DNA of 64,000 bases from NCBI GenBank assembly GCA_965248855.1, contig CBDFKQ010000022.1:111250-175249 (forward strand), given 5' to 3'. How positions within the stretch are numbered: the first letter of the stretch is position 1; every line of letters begins with the position of its first letter. Positions 28,090 to 36,547 of this stretch are shown one piece after another. This DNA comes from CBDFKQ01 sp965248855. Lineage in GTDB: Bacteria > Bacteroidota > Bacteroidia > Cytophagales > 172606-1. The translations under genes were made by a program, and so were the position numbers. Under the pieces are notes generated by a model. It was given only the letters and a program-made list of their open reading frames with translations. It ran no database searches and had not been told where the DNA came from.

Positions 28090-28132
28090 TAATCAAAAGA
28101 AACAGAATTTTTTAAAAAGTATTTTATAAATA

Positions 28133-28492
28133 TTAATTACTATAATCTTTTGATAAACTATTCTTTTTCAAAAGATTTATTCCTTTTTCTAATCCCCAAC
28201 TTTGCATTTCTAGCAGAACCTTGCTGAGACTTAGTCCTAAATCAGTCAGTGAGTACTCCACCCTTGGCGGAATTTCATTGAATTGAACACGTTTAATAAG
28301 TCCATGGTTTTCTAATTCTTTAAGTTGTTGAGTTAAAACCTTTCTTGATATAGCAGGAATACGAACGGATAATTCTCCAAATCTTCGTGTACCTGACGAT
28401 AATGTGTAAAGTATAATTGTTTTCCATCTGCCTCCGATAAATTCAAGAGTTGCTGTCATCGGGCAATCAGTTATTTCTTTAAAAGTTATCAT
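28133..28492 (-). CDS. HxlR family winged-helix transcriptional regulator
   Basis: This 119-residue MarR-fold regulator has the HxlR signature ITDCPMTATLEFIGGRWKTIILYTL...FGELSVRIPAISRKVLTQQLKELENHGLIKR. Cys10 is at the position used as thiol sensor in YodB/QorR-type HxlR proteins, so sensing of quinones or other electrophiles is plausible. It is divergent from an NmrA/QorB-like reductase gene. The spacer holds six GTTAC/GTAAC half-sites including a perfect palindrome, the arrangement expected for a repressor controlling itself and its neighbour. Confidence 0.92.
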   Translation of the reverse strand: MITFKEITDCPMTATLEFIGGRWKTIILYTLSSGTRRFGELSVRIPAISRKVLTQQLKELENHGLIKRVQFNEIPPRVEYSLTDLGLSLSKVLLEMQSWGLEKGINLLKKNSLSKDYSN

Positions 28493-28504
28493 TTTTTCAA
28501 ATTA

Positions 28505-28579
28505 GTTACTTAAAGGTTACCACTATATTTATTGTTACCAAAAGGTAACAAGTTACAAATATAAACTATTGATTGTTAC
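28505..28579. promoter_or_regulatory. Likely HxlR operator region with GTTAC half-sites
   Basis: The strongest element is the palindrome GTTACCAAAAGGTAAC (28534-28549). Further GTTAC/GTAAC words start at 28505, 28516, 28552 and 28575, and GTAAC-AA-GTTAC at 28545-28556 forms a second inverted pair. The cluster lies between the divergent HxlR and NmrA-type genes. It overlaps the -33 region expected upstream of TTACTTTG (28576-28583), a one-mismatch -7 element for the reductase gene. Confidence 0.55.
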
Positions 28580-28608
28580 TTTGTGAAACAATTTAAAAAT
28601 TTAAAAAA

Positions 28609-29463
28609 ATGATACTAGTAACAGGTTCAACAGGAACATTTGGAAGCCATGTGGCAAAAGAGCTTCAAAACCAAAATATTAATTTCAAGGCTGCAGTGCA
28701 GCGAAGTGGAAAAATTAAAGAACTTTTGGGGAAGGAAGTAAATTTTATCGAGTTTGATTGGGCAGATGCAAGCTCATTTAAAAATTTATTTGACGGGATA
28801 AAAAAGGTTTATTTAGTGAGTCCGCCTAACTCAAACAAATTTCATGAACAAGTTGTACCATTTTTACAAAGGGCAAAAGAAAAGGGAGTAGAATTTATTA
28901 TTCTCAGTACTGTCTTAGGAACTGAATCAAATATTGAAGGTTCGCTTTACAAAACAGAATTAGCCCTTCAAAATTCACGTATTGATTACGCTATTGTAAG
29001 GCCTAATTTTATCTTTCAAAATTTCATTAATTATGATTTGGAGGCTGTTAAGAATGGCTCGATTTACCTGCCTTCAGGAGACGGAAAAACTTCTTATATT
29101 GATGTACGAGATGTTGCATCAGTTATTGTCGAAATTTTAAAAAATTCAGAAAAACATTCCGGAAAAGTTTATAACGTAACCGGAAGAGAAGCTATCAATC
29201 ATGAAACTGCTGCAAAAATATTTACTGAGGTTTTAGGAACAGAAGTAAAAAATATAAATCCAACAGAAGAAGAATATAAAAGTACATTAACAAGTTATAA
29301 CCTGCCTAAATCGACTATTGATTTTATGGCTATGTTATACAGCTATATAAAAGCCGGTTATTTTGCCGGTATAACAAATGACTTTGAAAATGTAATGAAA
29401 GTGCCACCAATCTTATTTAAGGACTTTGTAAAAGAGTACAAGGCAATATTCAAAAACATCTAA
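28609..29463 (+). CDS. NmrA/QorB-like NAD(P)-binding oxidoreductase
   Basis: This 284-residue atypical short-chain dehydrogenase has an N-terminal Rossmann motif MILVTGSTGTFGSHVAKEL and the NmrA-type blocks YLVSPP, KGVEFIILSTVLG, YAIVRPNFIFQNF, TSYIDVRDVA and GKVYNVTGREAINH. It lacks the YxxxK pair of classical SDRs, as NmrA-group enzymes do. Relatives include quinone reductase QorB/YtfG and NADPH sensors. Together with the divergent HxlR gene this suggests an inducible response to quinones or similar electrophiles. A hairpin terminator follows. Confidence 0.88.
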   Translation: MILVTGSTGTFGSHVAKELQNQNINFKAAVQRSGKIKELLGKEVNFIEFDWADASSFKNLFDGIKKVYLVSPPNSNKFHEQVVPFLQRAKEKGVEFIILSTVLGTESNIEGSLYKTELALQNSRIDYAIVRPNFIFQNFINYDLEAVKNGSIYLPSGDGKTSYIDVRDVASVIVEILKNSEKHSGKVYNVTGREAINHETAAKIFTEVLGTEVKNINPTEEEYKSTLTSYNLPKSTIDFMAMLYSYIKAGYFAGITNDFENVMKVPPILFKDFVKEYKAIFKNI

Positions 29464-29484
29464 TTTTTAAAACTATTATTGAGG

Positions 29485-29515
29485 AAGTGCCACTAAACAT
29501 TAGTGGTACTTTTAT
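29485..29515 (+). terminator. Hairpin terminator after the NmrA-type gene
   Basis: Arms AAGTGCCACTAA (29485-29496) and TTAGTGGTACTT (29500-29511) pair with one G-T wobble around ACA, followed by T-rich DNA. Confidence 0.68.
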
Positions 29516-29731
29516 TTTATATCTCTTTAGTAATATTAAGAAAATCTGCCTGTTCAAGAAATAATTAATAATTCAATCACAAATGAATTTTAAATGATCG
29601 GTTTATCAAAATCAAAAAAATCATACTTGAATTAAATCCTGATTGCTCGTCTTAATACAGATCATATTTGAGAACGAAATAGTCATTGCAAAATTTCGTA
29701 CGTTGCATTCAACATTTAATAACAATAAAAT

Positions 29732-31798
29732 TTAATAATTAAGCAGTCTTTTTAATATATCAACCACTTTTCCGCTATCTGTCAATATTTTGGATGCCTG
29801 TAGTTTATTTAAAGGGATCGCCGGCGAATCGATAGAGCCTAATACATGAACGGGTGCATCCAAATACTTAAAACATTCTTTTGAAATCCTTCCTGCCAAC
29901 GATTCAGCGAAGGAATTTCGCATGCTTTCTTCTGTTAATATCAATGCCTTATTATGTCGGCGAACAGAGGCGAGAACTCCATCAAAATCAAGTGGTGCCA
30001 ATGAGCGTAAATCTAAAATCTCTACAGAGCCTTCAAAATGTTTGGAAGCAATTTTAGCCAAATAAACTCCTATTCCATATGTTATAATTGTACACGTATA
30101 ACCTTCATTAAGTTTTTCTTCGGATGCCGATTGAATAATTTTACTTTTTCCGAAAGGAATTATATAATTATTTTCCGGCTCTATGGATGTCGTCTCTTCA
30201 ATTCTATACAAATCCCTATGCTCGAGAAAAATGGTGGGTAAAGCTTCACTTAAAGCTGATTTCATTAAACCATAAACATCACTTGCGCATGAGGGATAAA
30301 TAACATTTATTCCTTTTAATTGTAACAAAATGGTTTCAATTCCTGCATGTTGAGATGATCCTCCACCAATGTGAGCACCCACGGGAACGCGAATAATGGA
30401 AGGTAAAGTAATTTTACCTTCCGATAAATAATTTATTTTAGATACTACATTAGTTAATTGGCCCAAGCCTTCCAATAAGGCTTCATCGGATTTTAATTGA
30501 ACAATCGGTTTTATACCCGTTTGAGATAAACCGGTTATACATCCTAAAAGGTAAGAAGGTAGTGATGGGGTATTATAAACCCTTTTATCACCAAACATTT
30601 GAATTAAATTTTTTATTTCAGAAGATAAAAAATTTGAAAATTTTAAATCTTCACCAAAATAAATTGTGTTTTTATTTTCATTTAAAATATAACCTATAGC
30701 CTTTAATGCGGCTTGAAGCATAGTAATTTTATTAGCGGATTTTATACTTTCTTTTTCTTCGCCTTTTGTAATTCTTTCTGTTTGAATTGCAACTTTTTCA
30801 ATTTCATTTTCCGAATATTGAGCAATGCCGTTAGCTTTTTGAAAAGCTGCTCTTGCTATTTCAAATATTTCTTTGCTGATGTTTTCAATATCTTCTTCAG
30901 TTTCGCCCTCTATAATTAAATATTTCTTCAACCTGGCAATAGGTTCATCTTTACTGTGTAAGTCTAAATTTTCTTTACTTCTGTAGTCTTCTTTTTTTAA
31001 ATCCGATGAATGATGGCTTAGCAAAGGGCACTTTACGTGTAGAAAAACAGGTTCCTGATTTTTTCTTACGTTTTCAAATGCACCTGAAATTGATTCAAAT
31101 GCCTGAACAAAATCTGCTCCATTTACACGTATTCTCCGCAAACCTTTAAAACCTCCCGCAAAATCATATGCATCAAAAGCCCGGATTTCTTCAGCAGGTA
31201 CAGAACCATACCAATCATTATCCTGAGCCATAAAAACAATTGGCAATTTTTTTATTACAGCCATTTGTATTGCTTCCGAAGCTTCTCCATTTGATAATGC
31301 ACCATCACCAAAAGAACAAAAAACCAATGGAATAACATTATTTTGTCCTGCAGGTACTCTTTGAATATTATGTAATAAACCCTGTGCAGCACCGGTTGCA
31401 GCAATAAGGTGCGTATTTGAAGACGAACCCGTGAAAATTAAATTCGGAATATTAATTGGAGCAAATGGTCCTTGTAAATAATAATTTTTACCGGAGGAGT
31501 GGTCGGTTTTTTTTGCCAATAAACCGGCCATCAATTCTTCTACAGGTACCCCTAAGCCCAATAAAAGTGCTTCATCACGATAATAATGAGCAACGTAATC
31601 AAAAGATTGTATTTGTAATGCAGCTGCAATTTGAATTGCTTCATGCCCTCTTGAAGTACTATGCAAATAATTATCTGTTATTTTTTTTTCTTCTTCATAT
31701 AATTGATCGATTGCTTTAGTTAAGCACATCAATTGATAAGCCTTTTGAAGCAATTCTTTATTAATACGAGTATAGGAAGCGGGAGAAGCCGTTGTCAT
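29732..31798 (-). CDS. Fused 2-oxoacid dehydrogenase E1 (alpha+beta)
   Basis: This 688-residue thiamine-diphosphate enzyme fuses E1 alpha (about 1-330) and E1 beta (about 350-688) in one chain. The alpha part has the ThDP/Mg motif FGDGALSNGEASEA (GDG at 164-166) ending in QDNDW, and SRGHEAIQ. The beta part has FGEDL, TGLSQTGIKPIVQL, RVPVGAHIGGGSSQHAG and the ILDLRSLAPLD block. Fusion E1s of this kind are usual in Bacteroidota and feed branched-chain 2-oxoacid (or acetoin/pyruvate) dehydrogenase complexes. The substrate is not decidable here. No E2/E3 genes adjoin. It is divergent from a MenE-like ligase. Confidence 0.9.
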   Translation of the reverse strand: MTTASPASYTRINKELLQKAYQLMCLTKAIDQLYEEEKKITDNYLHSTSRGHEAIQIAAALQIQSFDYVAHYYRDEALLLGLGVPVEELMAGLLAKKTDHSSGKNYYLQGPFAPINIPNLIFTGSSSNTHLIAATGAAQGLLHNIQRVPAGQNNVIPLVFCSFGDGALSNGEASEAIQMAVIKKLPIVFMAQDNDWYGSVPAEEIRAFDAYDFAGGFKGLRRIRVNGADFVQAFESISGAFENVRKNQEPVFLHVKCPLLSHHSSDLKKEDYRSKENLDLHSKDEPIARLKKYLIIEGETEEDIENISKEIFEIARAAFQKANGIAQYSENEIEKVAIQTERITKGEEKESIKSANKITMLQAALKAIGYILNENKNTIYFGEDLKFSNFLSSEIKNLIQMFGDKRVYNTPSLPSYLLGCITGLSQTGIKPIVQLKSDEALLEGLGQLTNVVSKINYLSEGKITLPSIIRVPVGAHIGGGSSQHAGIETILLQLKGINVIYPSCASDVYGLMKSALSEALPTIFLEHRDLYRIEETTSIEPENNYIIPFGKSKIIQSASEEKLNEGYTCTIITYGIGVYLAKIASKHFEGSVEILDLRSLAPLDFDGVLASVRRHNKALILTEESMRNSFAESLAGRISKECFKYLDAPVHVLGSIDSPAIPLNKLQASKILTDSGKVVDILKRLLNY

Positions 31799-31883
31799 GC
31801 AAAGAGTCCGGTTAAAGGTTAAGGTGAAAGTCTTATAAATAAATTATAAGTCTGGTTTAGAACGAAATGTAAAGCCTTCTAAG

Positions 31884-31891
31884 TAATTTTG
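31884..31891 (+). promoter_or_regulatory. Candidate -7 element (TAATTTTG) for the MenE-like gene
   Basis: Exact match to TAnnTTTG. A start of transcription a few bases downstream would leave a leader of roughly 13 bases to the GTG at 31911 or 34 bases to the ATG at 31932. Confidence 0.4.
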
Positions 31892-31910
31892 CAAATATCA
31901 AAACCTAAAT

Positions 31911-33029
31911 GTGTTTAAAAAAATATTTAATATGAGTGTTTCTGATGGATTTTCTATCGCTTTTTCAACAAAAACATTTTCAATATCCGATTTAAAAACA
32001 AACCTTCAACTTTCTGATTACGATATTTATCAACAAAAAGCCCTGAAATTTTGTATTCAATGGCTGGAGGGTAAACAAAATTTTGTAATGAATACATCCG
32101 GATCTACGGGCAAACCCAAAACATTAAATATTGAAAGGAAATATTTAGAAAAAAGCGCTTGTATGACAGCCAAGGCATTAAATTTAAAAAAAGGCGATAC
32201 TGCATTAGTTTCTTTAAACATTGAATATATAGCCGGAATGATGATGTTGGTGAGAGGATTGGAAACCGGTTTAGCACTTACTCTTACTTCTCCATCAGGT
32301 TTTCCTCTAAATGAATTTGATGGAAACACTTCTTTTGACTTTCTTTCATTCGTTCCATTGCAAATTCAAAATATAATTGAAAAACAACCGGAAAAAAATA
32401 TAATTATAAATAATGCAAAAAATATAATTTTAGGCGGTGCGCCAATCAGTATTTATTTAGAAGAAAAATTACAAATTTTCGATGCTCCCATTTATCATAC
32501 ATATGGAATGACGGAGACAGTTTCGCACATTGCTTTACGCAGATTGAATGGAAAAGAGAAAAAAGAATATTTTTCAGCTTTAGAAGATGTAAAAATAAAA
32601 TTGGATGAACGGGGTTGCCTCATAATAAAAACACCTACAGCGCATGAAGAAATTATAACCAACGACCTTGTAGAAATTATATCTGAAAAAGATTTTATAT
32701 GGCTTGGAAGGATTGACAATGTAATTAATACAGGTGGGGTAAAAGTTCAGGCAGAAAAAATGGAAACACAAATTGAAATTTATTTTAAAAAGAATAATTT
32801 CAATAACAGGTTTTTTGTTGCAGGATTCCCTGACGAAAAATTCGGACAAATAATAACCTTAGTAATTGAAGGGATGGAAGATAAAATAATGATGGGAGAA
32901 ATTAATGAAATTTTCCCGGAAAATAATTTTTCAAAATACGAAACATTAAGAAAAATTATTTTTTCGGAAAAATTCATCCAAACCCCAAACGGAAAAATTG
33001 ATAAACAAAAAACGATTAATCATCTTTAA
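31911..33029 (+). CDS. menE: AMP-binding ligase, o-succinylbenzoate-CoA ligase-like
   Basis: This is a compact acyl-CoA synthetase of up to 372 residues. The ATP-binding loop MNTSGSTGKPKTL (about 60-72), the YGMTETVSHIALR motif and the late WLGRIDNVINTGGVKVQAEKME hinge block are clear, and the C-terminus ends in TPNGKIDKQKT with the catalytic Lys. The short length and overall pattern fit the MenE group of Bacteroidota, which activates o-succinylbenzoate in menaquinone synthesis. No other men genes adjoin it, so the substrate is inferred. The start is uncertain: GTG at 31911, or ATG at 31932 in the same frame. Confidence 0.75.
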   Translation: MFKKIFNMSVSDGFSIAFSTKTFSISDLKTNLQLSDYDIYQQKALKFCIQWLEGKQNFVMNTSGSTGKPKTLNIERKYLEKSACMTAKALNLKKGDTALVSLNIEYIAGMMMLVRGLETGLALTLTSPSGFPLNEFDGNTSFDFLSFVPLQIQNIIEKQPEKNIIINNAKNIILGGAPISIYLEEKLQIFDAPIYHTYGMTETVSHIALRRLNGKEKKEYFSALEDVKIKLDERGCLIIKTPTAHEEIITNDLVEIISEKDFIWLGRIDNVINTGGVKVQAEKMETQIEIYFKKNNFNNRFFVAGFPDEKFGQIITLVIEGMEDKIMMGEINEIFPENNFSKYETLRKIIFSEKFIQTPNGKIDKQKTINHL

Positions 33030-33117
33030 AAAATAAAATTGTATATATTAATAAAAACCGGAAAGAAATTTATAATATTAATTAATGTTTTGTAAGAATT
33101 TTATCAATAAGTAGATG

Positions 33118-33327
33118 TTAAGCGTGAACTCTTTCTTCATTTTCTTTAATTTCAACCTGAAGCATCATATTGCTTAACCATAATAATCCGTAAAAGATTG
33201 GCGTGCCTGCTATGCAAATCATCAATCTCACAAAATAGTTGCCAAATTTCTTCCAATTTGCTGTAAATGGATTTACAATTGCTACTATTGCACACAAAAT
33301 CAAATAAAATAATCCAAAATTTTCCAT
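33118..33327 (-). CDS. Small membrane protein, unknown function
   Basis: This 69-residue protein has two membrane segments (about 3-20 and 34-55) and an acidic/basic C-terminal tail (EIKENEERVHA). It has an ATG start, stands alone between the MenE-like gene and ruvB, and is preceded by a long non-coding stretch. I do not recognise a family. It is called a gene because of its coherent hydrophobic design and the lack of a competing frame. Confidence 0.5.
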   Translation of the reverse strand: MENFGLFYLILCAIVAIVNPFTANWKKFGNYFVRLMICIAGTPIFYGLLWLSNMMLQVEIKENEERVHA

Positions 33328-33709
33328 CTCTTTAGTTGTTAAATGGTTAATATTTATTACTCTACAAATATAAAAGGTTGTTAAAAATCTTGGAAATTCA
33401 AATGATTTGAAAAGACACTCATGTGAGAATTTTAAGTAAAAAATCAGTTAATAATATTAAAAAACCGATAGATATTGTAATTATCTCATTTCCCGCTATT
33501 TGTTATTGAACAATCTAAAGATTTCTATAAATTATTTTCAGTCAATAAATAATTACGTGCAGCTTTTAGTTGTAATATTTGTGCGATTAAATGGTGATTT
33601 TGATTTTTTAAAAAAAACCGGATTAAAAAATAAAATAACTTGTGTAAGCAAGAGTAATTTGATTTAAGCATAAAAAAAATATATTTTTGATAGGCTTAAA
33701 TCAAATAAA
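33328..33709. other. Divergent intergenic region, 382 bp, containing the ruvB promoter
   Basis: AT-rich DNA with no further gene. A good Bacteroidota-type promoter lies at its right end (33658-33689). Nothing else stands out apart from short A and T runs. Confidence 0.5.
33658..33689 (+). promoter_or_regulatory. Bacteroidota-type promoter for ruvB
   Basis: TTTG (33658-33661), a 20-base spacer and TATTTTTG (33682-33689) match the -33/-7 consensus TTG...TAnnTTTG of the primary sigma factor in this phylum. The ATG follows 20 bases downstream of the -7 element. Confidence 0.6.
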
Positions 33710-34738
33710 ATGCGAAAAGATTATTTAAGTGGCGAAGATGAAAACCTTGGCAACTCCGACAAAGAGGTAGAAAAAGCATTACGACCTTTAAGTTTTGATG
33801 ATTTTACAGGACAGGAAAAAATATTAACGAATTTAAAAATATTTGTTCAGGCGGCAAAGCAGAGAGGCGAAGCATTGGATCATATATTACTTCATGGCCC
33901 TCCGGGTTTAGGAAAAACAACTTTAGCACATATTGTTGCCAATGAATTAAATACTCATATCAAAACTACATCCGGCCCTGTATTAGATAAACCCGGGGAT
34001 TTAGCCGGATTATTAACAAATTTGGAAGCTAATGATGTGTTATTTATTGATGAAATTCACAGGCTTAATCCTATCGTTGAAGAATATTTATATTCGGCCA
34101 TGGAGGATTATAAAATCGATATCATGCTGGATTCCGGGCCTAATGCTCGTACAGTACAAATAGGTTTAAATCCTTTTACATTAGTAGGAGCAACTACAAG
34201 AGCGGGCTTACTTACATCGCCTCTCAGGGCAAGGTTTGGAATAAATGCAAGGTTGGAATATTATGATGCAGCTTTGTTAACTGAAATTGTTAAACGTTCT
34301 GCAATTCTGTTAAATTCTCCGGTTGACAAAGATGCAGCGTATGAAATAGCGCGTCGAAGCAGGGGTACACCACGTATTGCAAATAATCTTTTAAGAAGAA
34401 CTCGAGATTTTGCACAGGTAAAAGGAACAGGCGTAATAACCATGGCTATCGCTGAAATGGCATTGAATGCACTTGATGTTGATAAACATGGATTGGATGA
34501 AATGGATAACAGAATTTTAACAACGATTATAGAAAAATATAAAGGAGGCCCTGTAGGTATTTCTACTATTGCAACTGCTTGTGGTGAAGAAGCTGAAACC
34601 ATAGAAGAAGTATATGAACCGTTTTTAATTCAGGAAGGTTATTTAAAAAGAACCTCAAGGGGTAGAGAGGCAACTGAACTGGCATACAAACATTTAGGTA
34701 TTGTGCCTCATTTAAAAACCGGAAGCTTATTTGAATAA
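33710..34738 (+). CDS. ruvB: Holliday junction branch migration ATPase RuvB
   Basis: This 342-residue AAA+ motor of the RuvABC resolvasome has Walker A GPPGLGKT (63-70), Walker B VLFIDEIHRLN, sensor 1 LVGATTRAGLL with the arginine-finger region SPLRARFG, and a C-terminal winged helix (GPVGISTIATACGEEAETIEEVYEPFLIQEGYLKRT). The length is typical. It heads a rightward run with a small unknown gene and queG, and has a recognisable promoter. Confidence 0.98.
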   Translation: MRKDYLSGEDENLGNSDKEVEKALRPLSFDDFTGQEKILTNLKIFVQAAKQRGEALDHILLHGPPGLGKTTLAHIVANELNTHIKTTSGPVLDKPGDLAGLLTNLEANDVLFIDEIHRLNPIVEEYLYSAMEDYKIDIMLDSGPNARTVQIGLNPFTLVGATTRAGLLTSPLRARFGINARLEYYDAALLTEIVKRSAILLNSPVDKDAAYEIARRSRGTPRIANNLLRRTRDFAQVKGTGVITMAIAEMALNALDVDKHGLDEMDNRILTTIIEKYKGGPVGISTIATACGEEAETIEEVYEPFLIQEGYLKRTSRGREATELAYKHLGIVPHLKTGSLFE

Positions 34739-34758
34739 TTTTTTATAATATATTGTAA

Positions 34759-34971
34759 ATGAAAATAGAACTTGAAGTTGCTGATGATCTGGTAAAACAG
34801 TTTGGAGAGGAAGCATTAAAAACTTACCTTAATTTTAAACTTGAAAATATGACGCAGAAAATGCTTTTAAATTTTTCAAGTTCACCAATAGATTCTGAAC
34901 TTTCTTCTGATCAAAACGAACAAATTATAAAAGCCTGGGAAAAAGTAAAAAAGATGGGCCCTTCCTGTTAA
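34759..34971 (+). CDS. Small protein of unknown function between ruvB and queG
   Basis: This 70-residue, mostly helical, acidic protein (MKIELEVADDLVKQFGEEALKTYLNFKLEN...) has no signal or membrane segment. It starts 20 bases after ruvB and its stop lies 1 base before the queG ATG, so it is very probably translated as part of a ruvB-X-queG operon. I do not recognise a family. The design could fit a small adaptor or antitoxin-like protein, but nothing demonstrates this. Confidence 0.62.
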   Translation: MKIELEVADDLVKQFGEEALKTYLNFKLENMTQKMLLNFSSSPIDSELSSDQNEQIIKAWEKVKKMGPSC

Positions 34972-34972
34972 T

Positions 34973-35932
34973 ATGTTTTCATCAATACTTTACAATCGTA
35001 CGCAGTTAATCAAAACCCAATGTAAAAATTTGGGTTTTGATTTTTGTGGTATATCAAAAGCCGGATTTCTCGACGAAGAAGCACCAAGATTAGAAAATTG
35101 GTTAAATCAAAATATGCATGGCCAAATGAATTATATGGCAAACAATTTTGATAAACGCCTCGACCCAACGTTGCTTGTTGATGGAGCAAAATCAGTTATC
35201 TCTTTATTATTAAACTATTATCCTGAAAAGGAAATACAAGAAGAAAATAATTTTAAAATTTCTAAATATGCATATGGTGAAGATTATCATGTTGTAATTA
35301 AAGAAAAATTAAAAAAATTATTTTCATTTATTCAAAATGAAATTGGTGAAGTTAATGGAAGGATTTTTGTCGATTCTGCTCCGGTTATGGATAAAGCATG
35401 GGCAAAAAAATCGGGATTGGGTTGGGTTGGCAAAAATTCAAATCTTATTAACAAACAATCCGGGAGTTTTTTTTTCATTGCCGAATTAATTATTGACCTC
35501 GAACTTGAATACGATTCGCCAATTAAAGATTATTGTGGCACTTGTACCCGTTGCATAGATGCATGCCCAACTGATGCGATTGTTGAACCTTATGTTGTGG
35601 ATGGAAGCAAATGTATTTCTTATTTTACTATTGAGTTGAAAGAACAAATTCCAAAAGAAATGAATGGGAAGTGGAACGATTGGATTTTCGGGTGTGACAT
35701 TTGCCAGGATGTATGCCCATGGAATAGTTTTTCAAAACCACATCAAACAGAACAATTTTTACCTAATAATGAATTAAAAAAAATTAATAAAAAAGATTGG
35801 GAAGAAATTACAGAAGAAATCTTTAAATCCGTTTTTAAAGATTCGGCTATTAAGAGAACTAAATTGGAAGGATTGAAAAGAAATATTAAATTTTTAAATA
35901 CTGAAAAAATAATTTTTTTTCACAAAAAGTAA
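34973..35932 (+). CDS. queG: Epoxyqueuosine reductase
   Basis: This 319-residue cobalamin-dependent iron-sulfur enzyme performs the last step of queuosine synthesis on tRNA. Features are the substrate-domain motif VDSAPVMDKAWAKKSGLGWVGKN (about 133-155), a first ferredoxin cluster CGTCTRCIDACP (Cys188, 191, 194 and 198) with Cys214, and a second cluster CDICQDVCPW (Cys241, 244 and 248). The C-terminal HEAT-like part is short, as in many Bacteroidota. It is the third gene of the ruvB run. Confidence 0.95.
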   Translation: MFSSILYNRTQLIKTQCKNLGFDFCGISKAGFLDEEAPRLENWLNQNMHGQMNYMANNFDKRLDPTLLVDGAKSVISLLLNYYPEKEIQEENNFKISKYAYGEDYHVVIKEKLKKLFSFIQNEIGEVNGRIFVDSAPVMDKAWAKKSGLGWVGKNSNLINKQSGSFFFIAELIIDLELEYDSPIKDYCGTCTRCIDACPTDAIVEPYVVDGSKCISYFTIELKEQIPKEMNGKWNDWIFGCDICQDVCPWNSFSKPHQTEQFLPNNELKKINKKDWEEITEEIFKSVFKDSAIKRTKLEGLKRNIKFLNTEKIIFFHKK

Positions 35933-35944
35933 AAATAAATTTAT

Positions 35945-35980
35945 AATTATCGATTTATCAATATCAGTATATCAATAATT
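35945..35980. repeat. Dispersed 36-bp element with AATTAT/ATAATT ends, copy D
   Basis: The element begins AATTAT and ends ATAATT, contains the core TTTATCAATATC and is exactly 36 bases, the same as the copy at 41486-41521 in the opposite orientation. It lies between the convergent queG and VOC genes. Confidence 0.6.
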
Positions 35981-36050
35981 CATGTGGATTTATGAAAATA
36001 ATAAAAAAGTTACGGAGGAAACGACTATTGAAAAAATTTTTTATATAATA

Positions 36051-36440
36051 TTATCTTTGATACAGCTCGATTGGCAAATCATCAGGATCGGCAAAAAATG
36101 TAAATCGTTTTGAAGTAAGTATATCTGTCCTCAAGGTTTCCGTATTAACACCTTTTTGATTTAATATTTTCACACATTCCTCAATATCTTCAACTTCGAA
36201 GGCGATATGCCTTAAACCGCATGCCTCAGGATCCGAAGTTCTTTTTGGAGGGTCAATAAAAGAAAAAATTTCTATTTGATATTCATCATTTAAAATCAAA
36301 TCAAGTTTATAAGAATTCCTTTCAGCCCTGAATTGTTCGTTTAAAATTTTAAAACCTAAAATTTCAGTATAAAACTTTTTAGTTTTTTCGTAATTCGAAC
36401 AAATTATAGCTGTGTGATGAATTCGATTTAATTTTATCAT
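36051..36440 (-). CDS. VOC family (glyoxalase-like) protein
   Basis: This 129-residue vicinal-oxygen-chelate protein shows the two beta-alpha-beta-beta-beta modules: NRIHHTAIICSNYEKTKKFYTEILGFKILNEQ, and GLRHIAFEVEDIEECVKILNQKGV. Candidate metal ligands are His8/His9, Glu in QIEIFSF, His in LRHIAFEV and Glu in LPIELYQ. It resembles the uncharacterised YaeR/GloA2 group rather than classical glyoxalase I. The substrate is unknown. It stands alone. Confidence 0.85.
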   Translation of the reverse strand: MIKLNRIHHTAIICSNYEKTKKFYTEILGFKILNEQFRAERNSYKLDLILNDEYQIEIFSFIDPPKRTSDPEACGLRHIAFEVEDIEECVKILNQKGVNTETLRTDILTSKRFTFFADPDDLPIELYQR

Positions 36441-36547
36441 TTCTTAATTCTTAAAATTCCTTTAAATTTCCAATCGTCAGAGAGTACAATGGATTTAACT
36501 TACTAACGATTGAAAATATAAACTTAATACCTGTTATTTAATTAAAC

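Larger units (their letters stand above)
27806..28132. other. Convergent intergenic region, 327 bp, packed with repeats and hairpins
   Basis: Between the CHAT and HxlR stops lie two copies of the dispersed TATCAATATC-type element (27877-27912 and 28054-28089). There are also three copies, two direct and one inverted, of a 22-base TCTGAATTAG...GGATT motif (27819-27840, 27946-27967 inverted, 27981-28002), and a terminator hairpin. No gene is seen. Confidence 0.6.
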
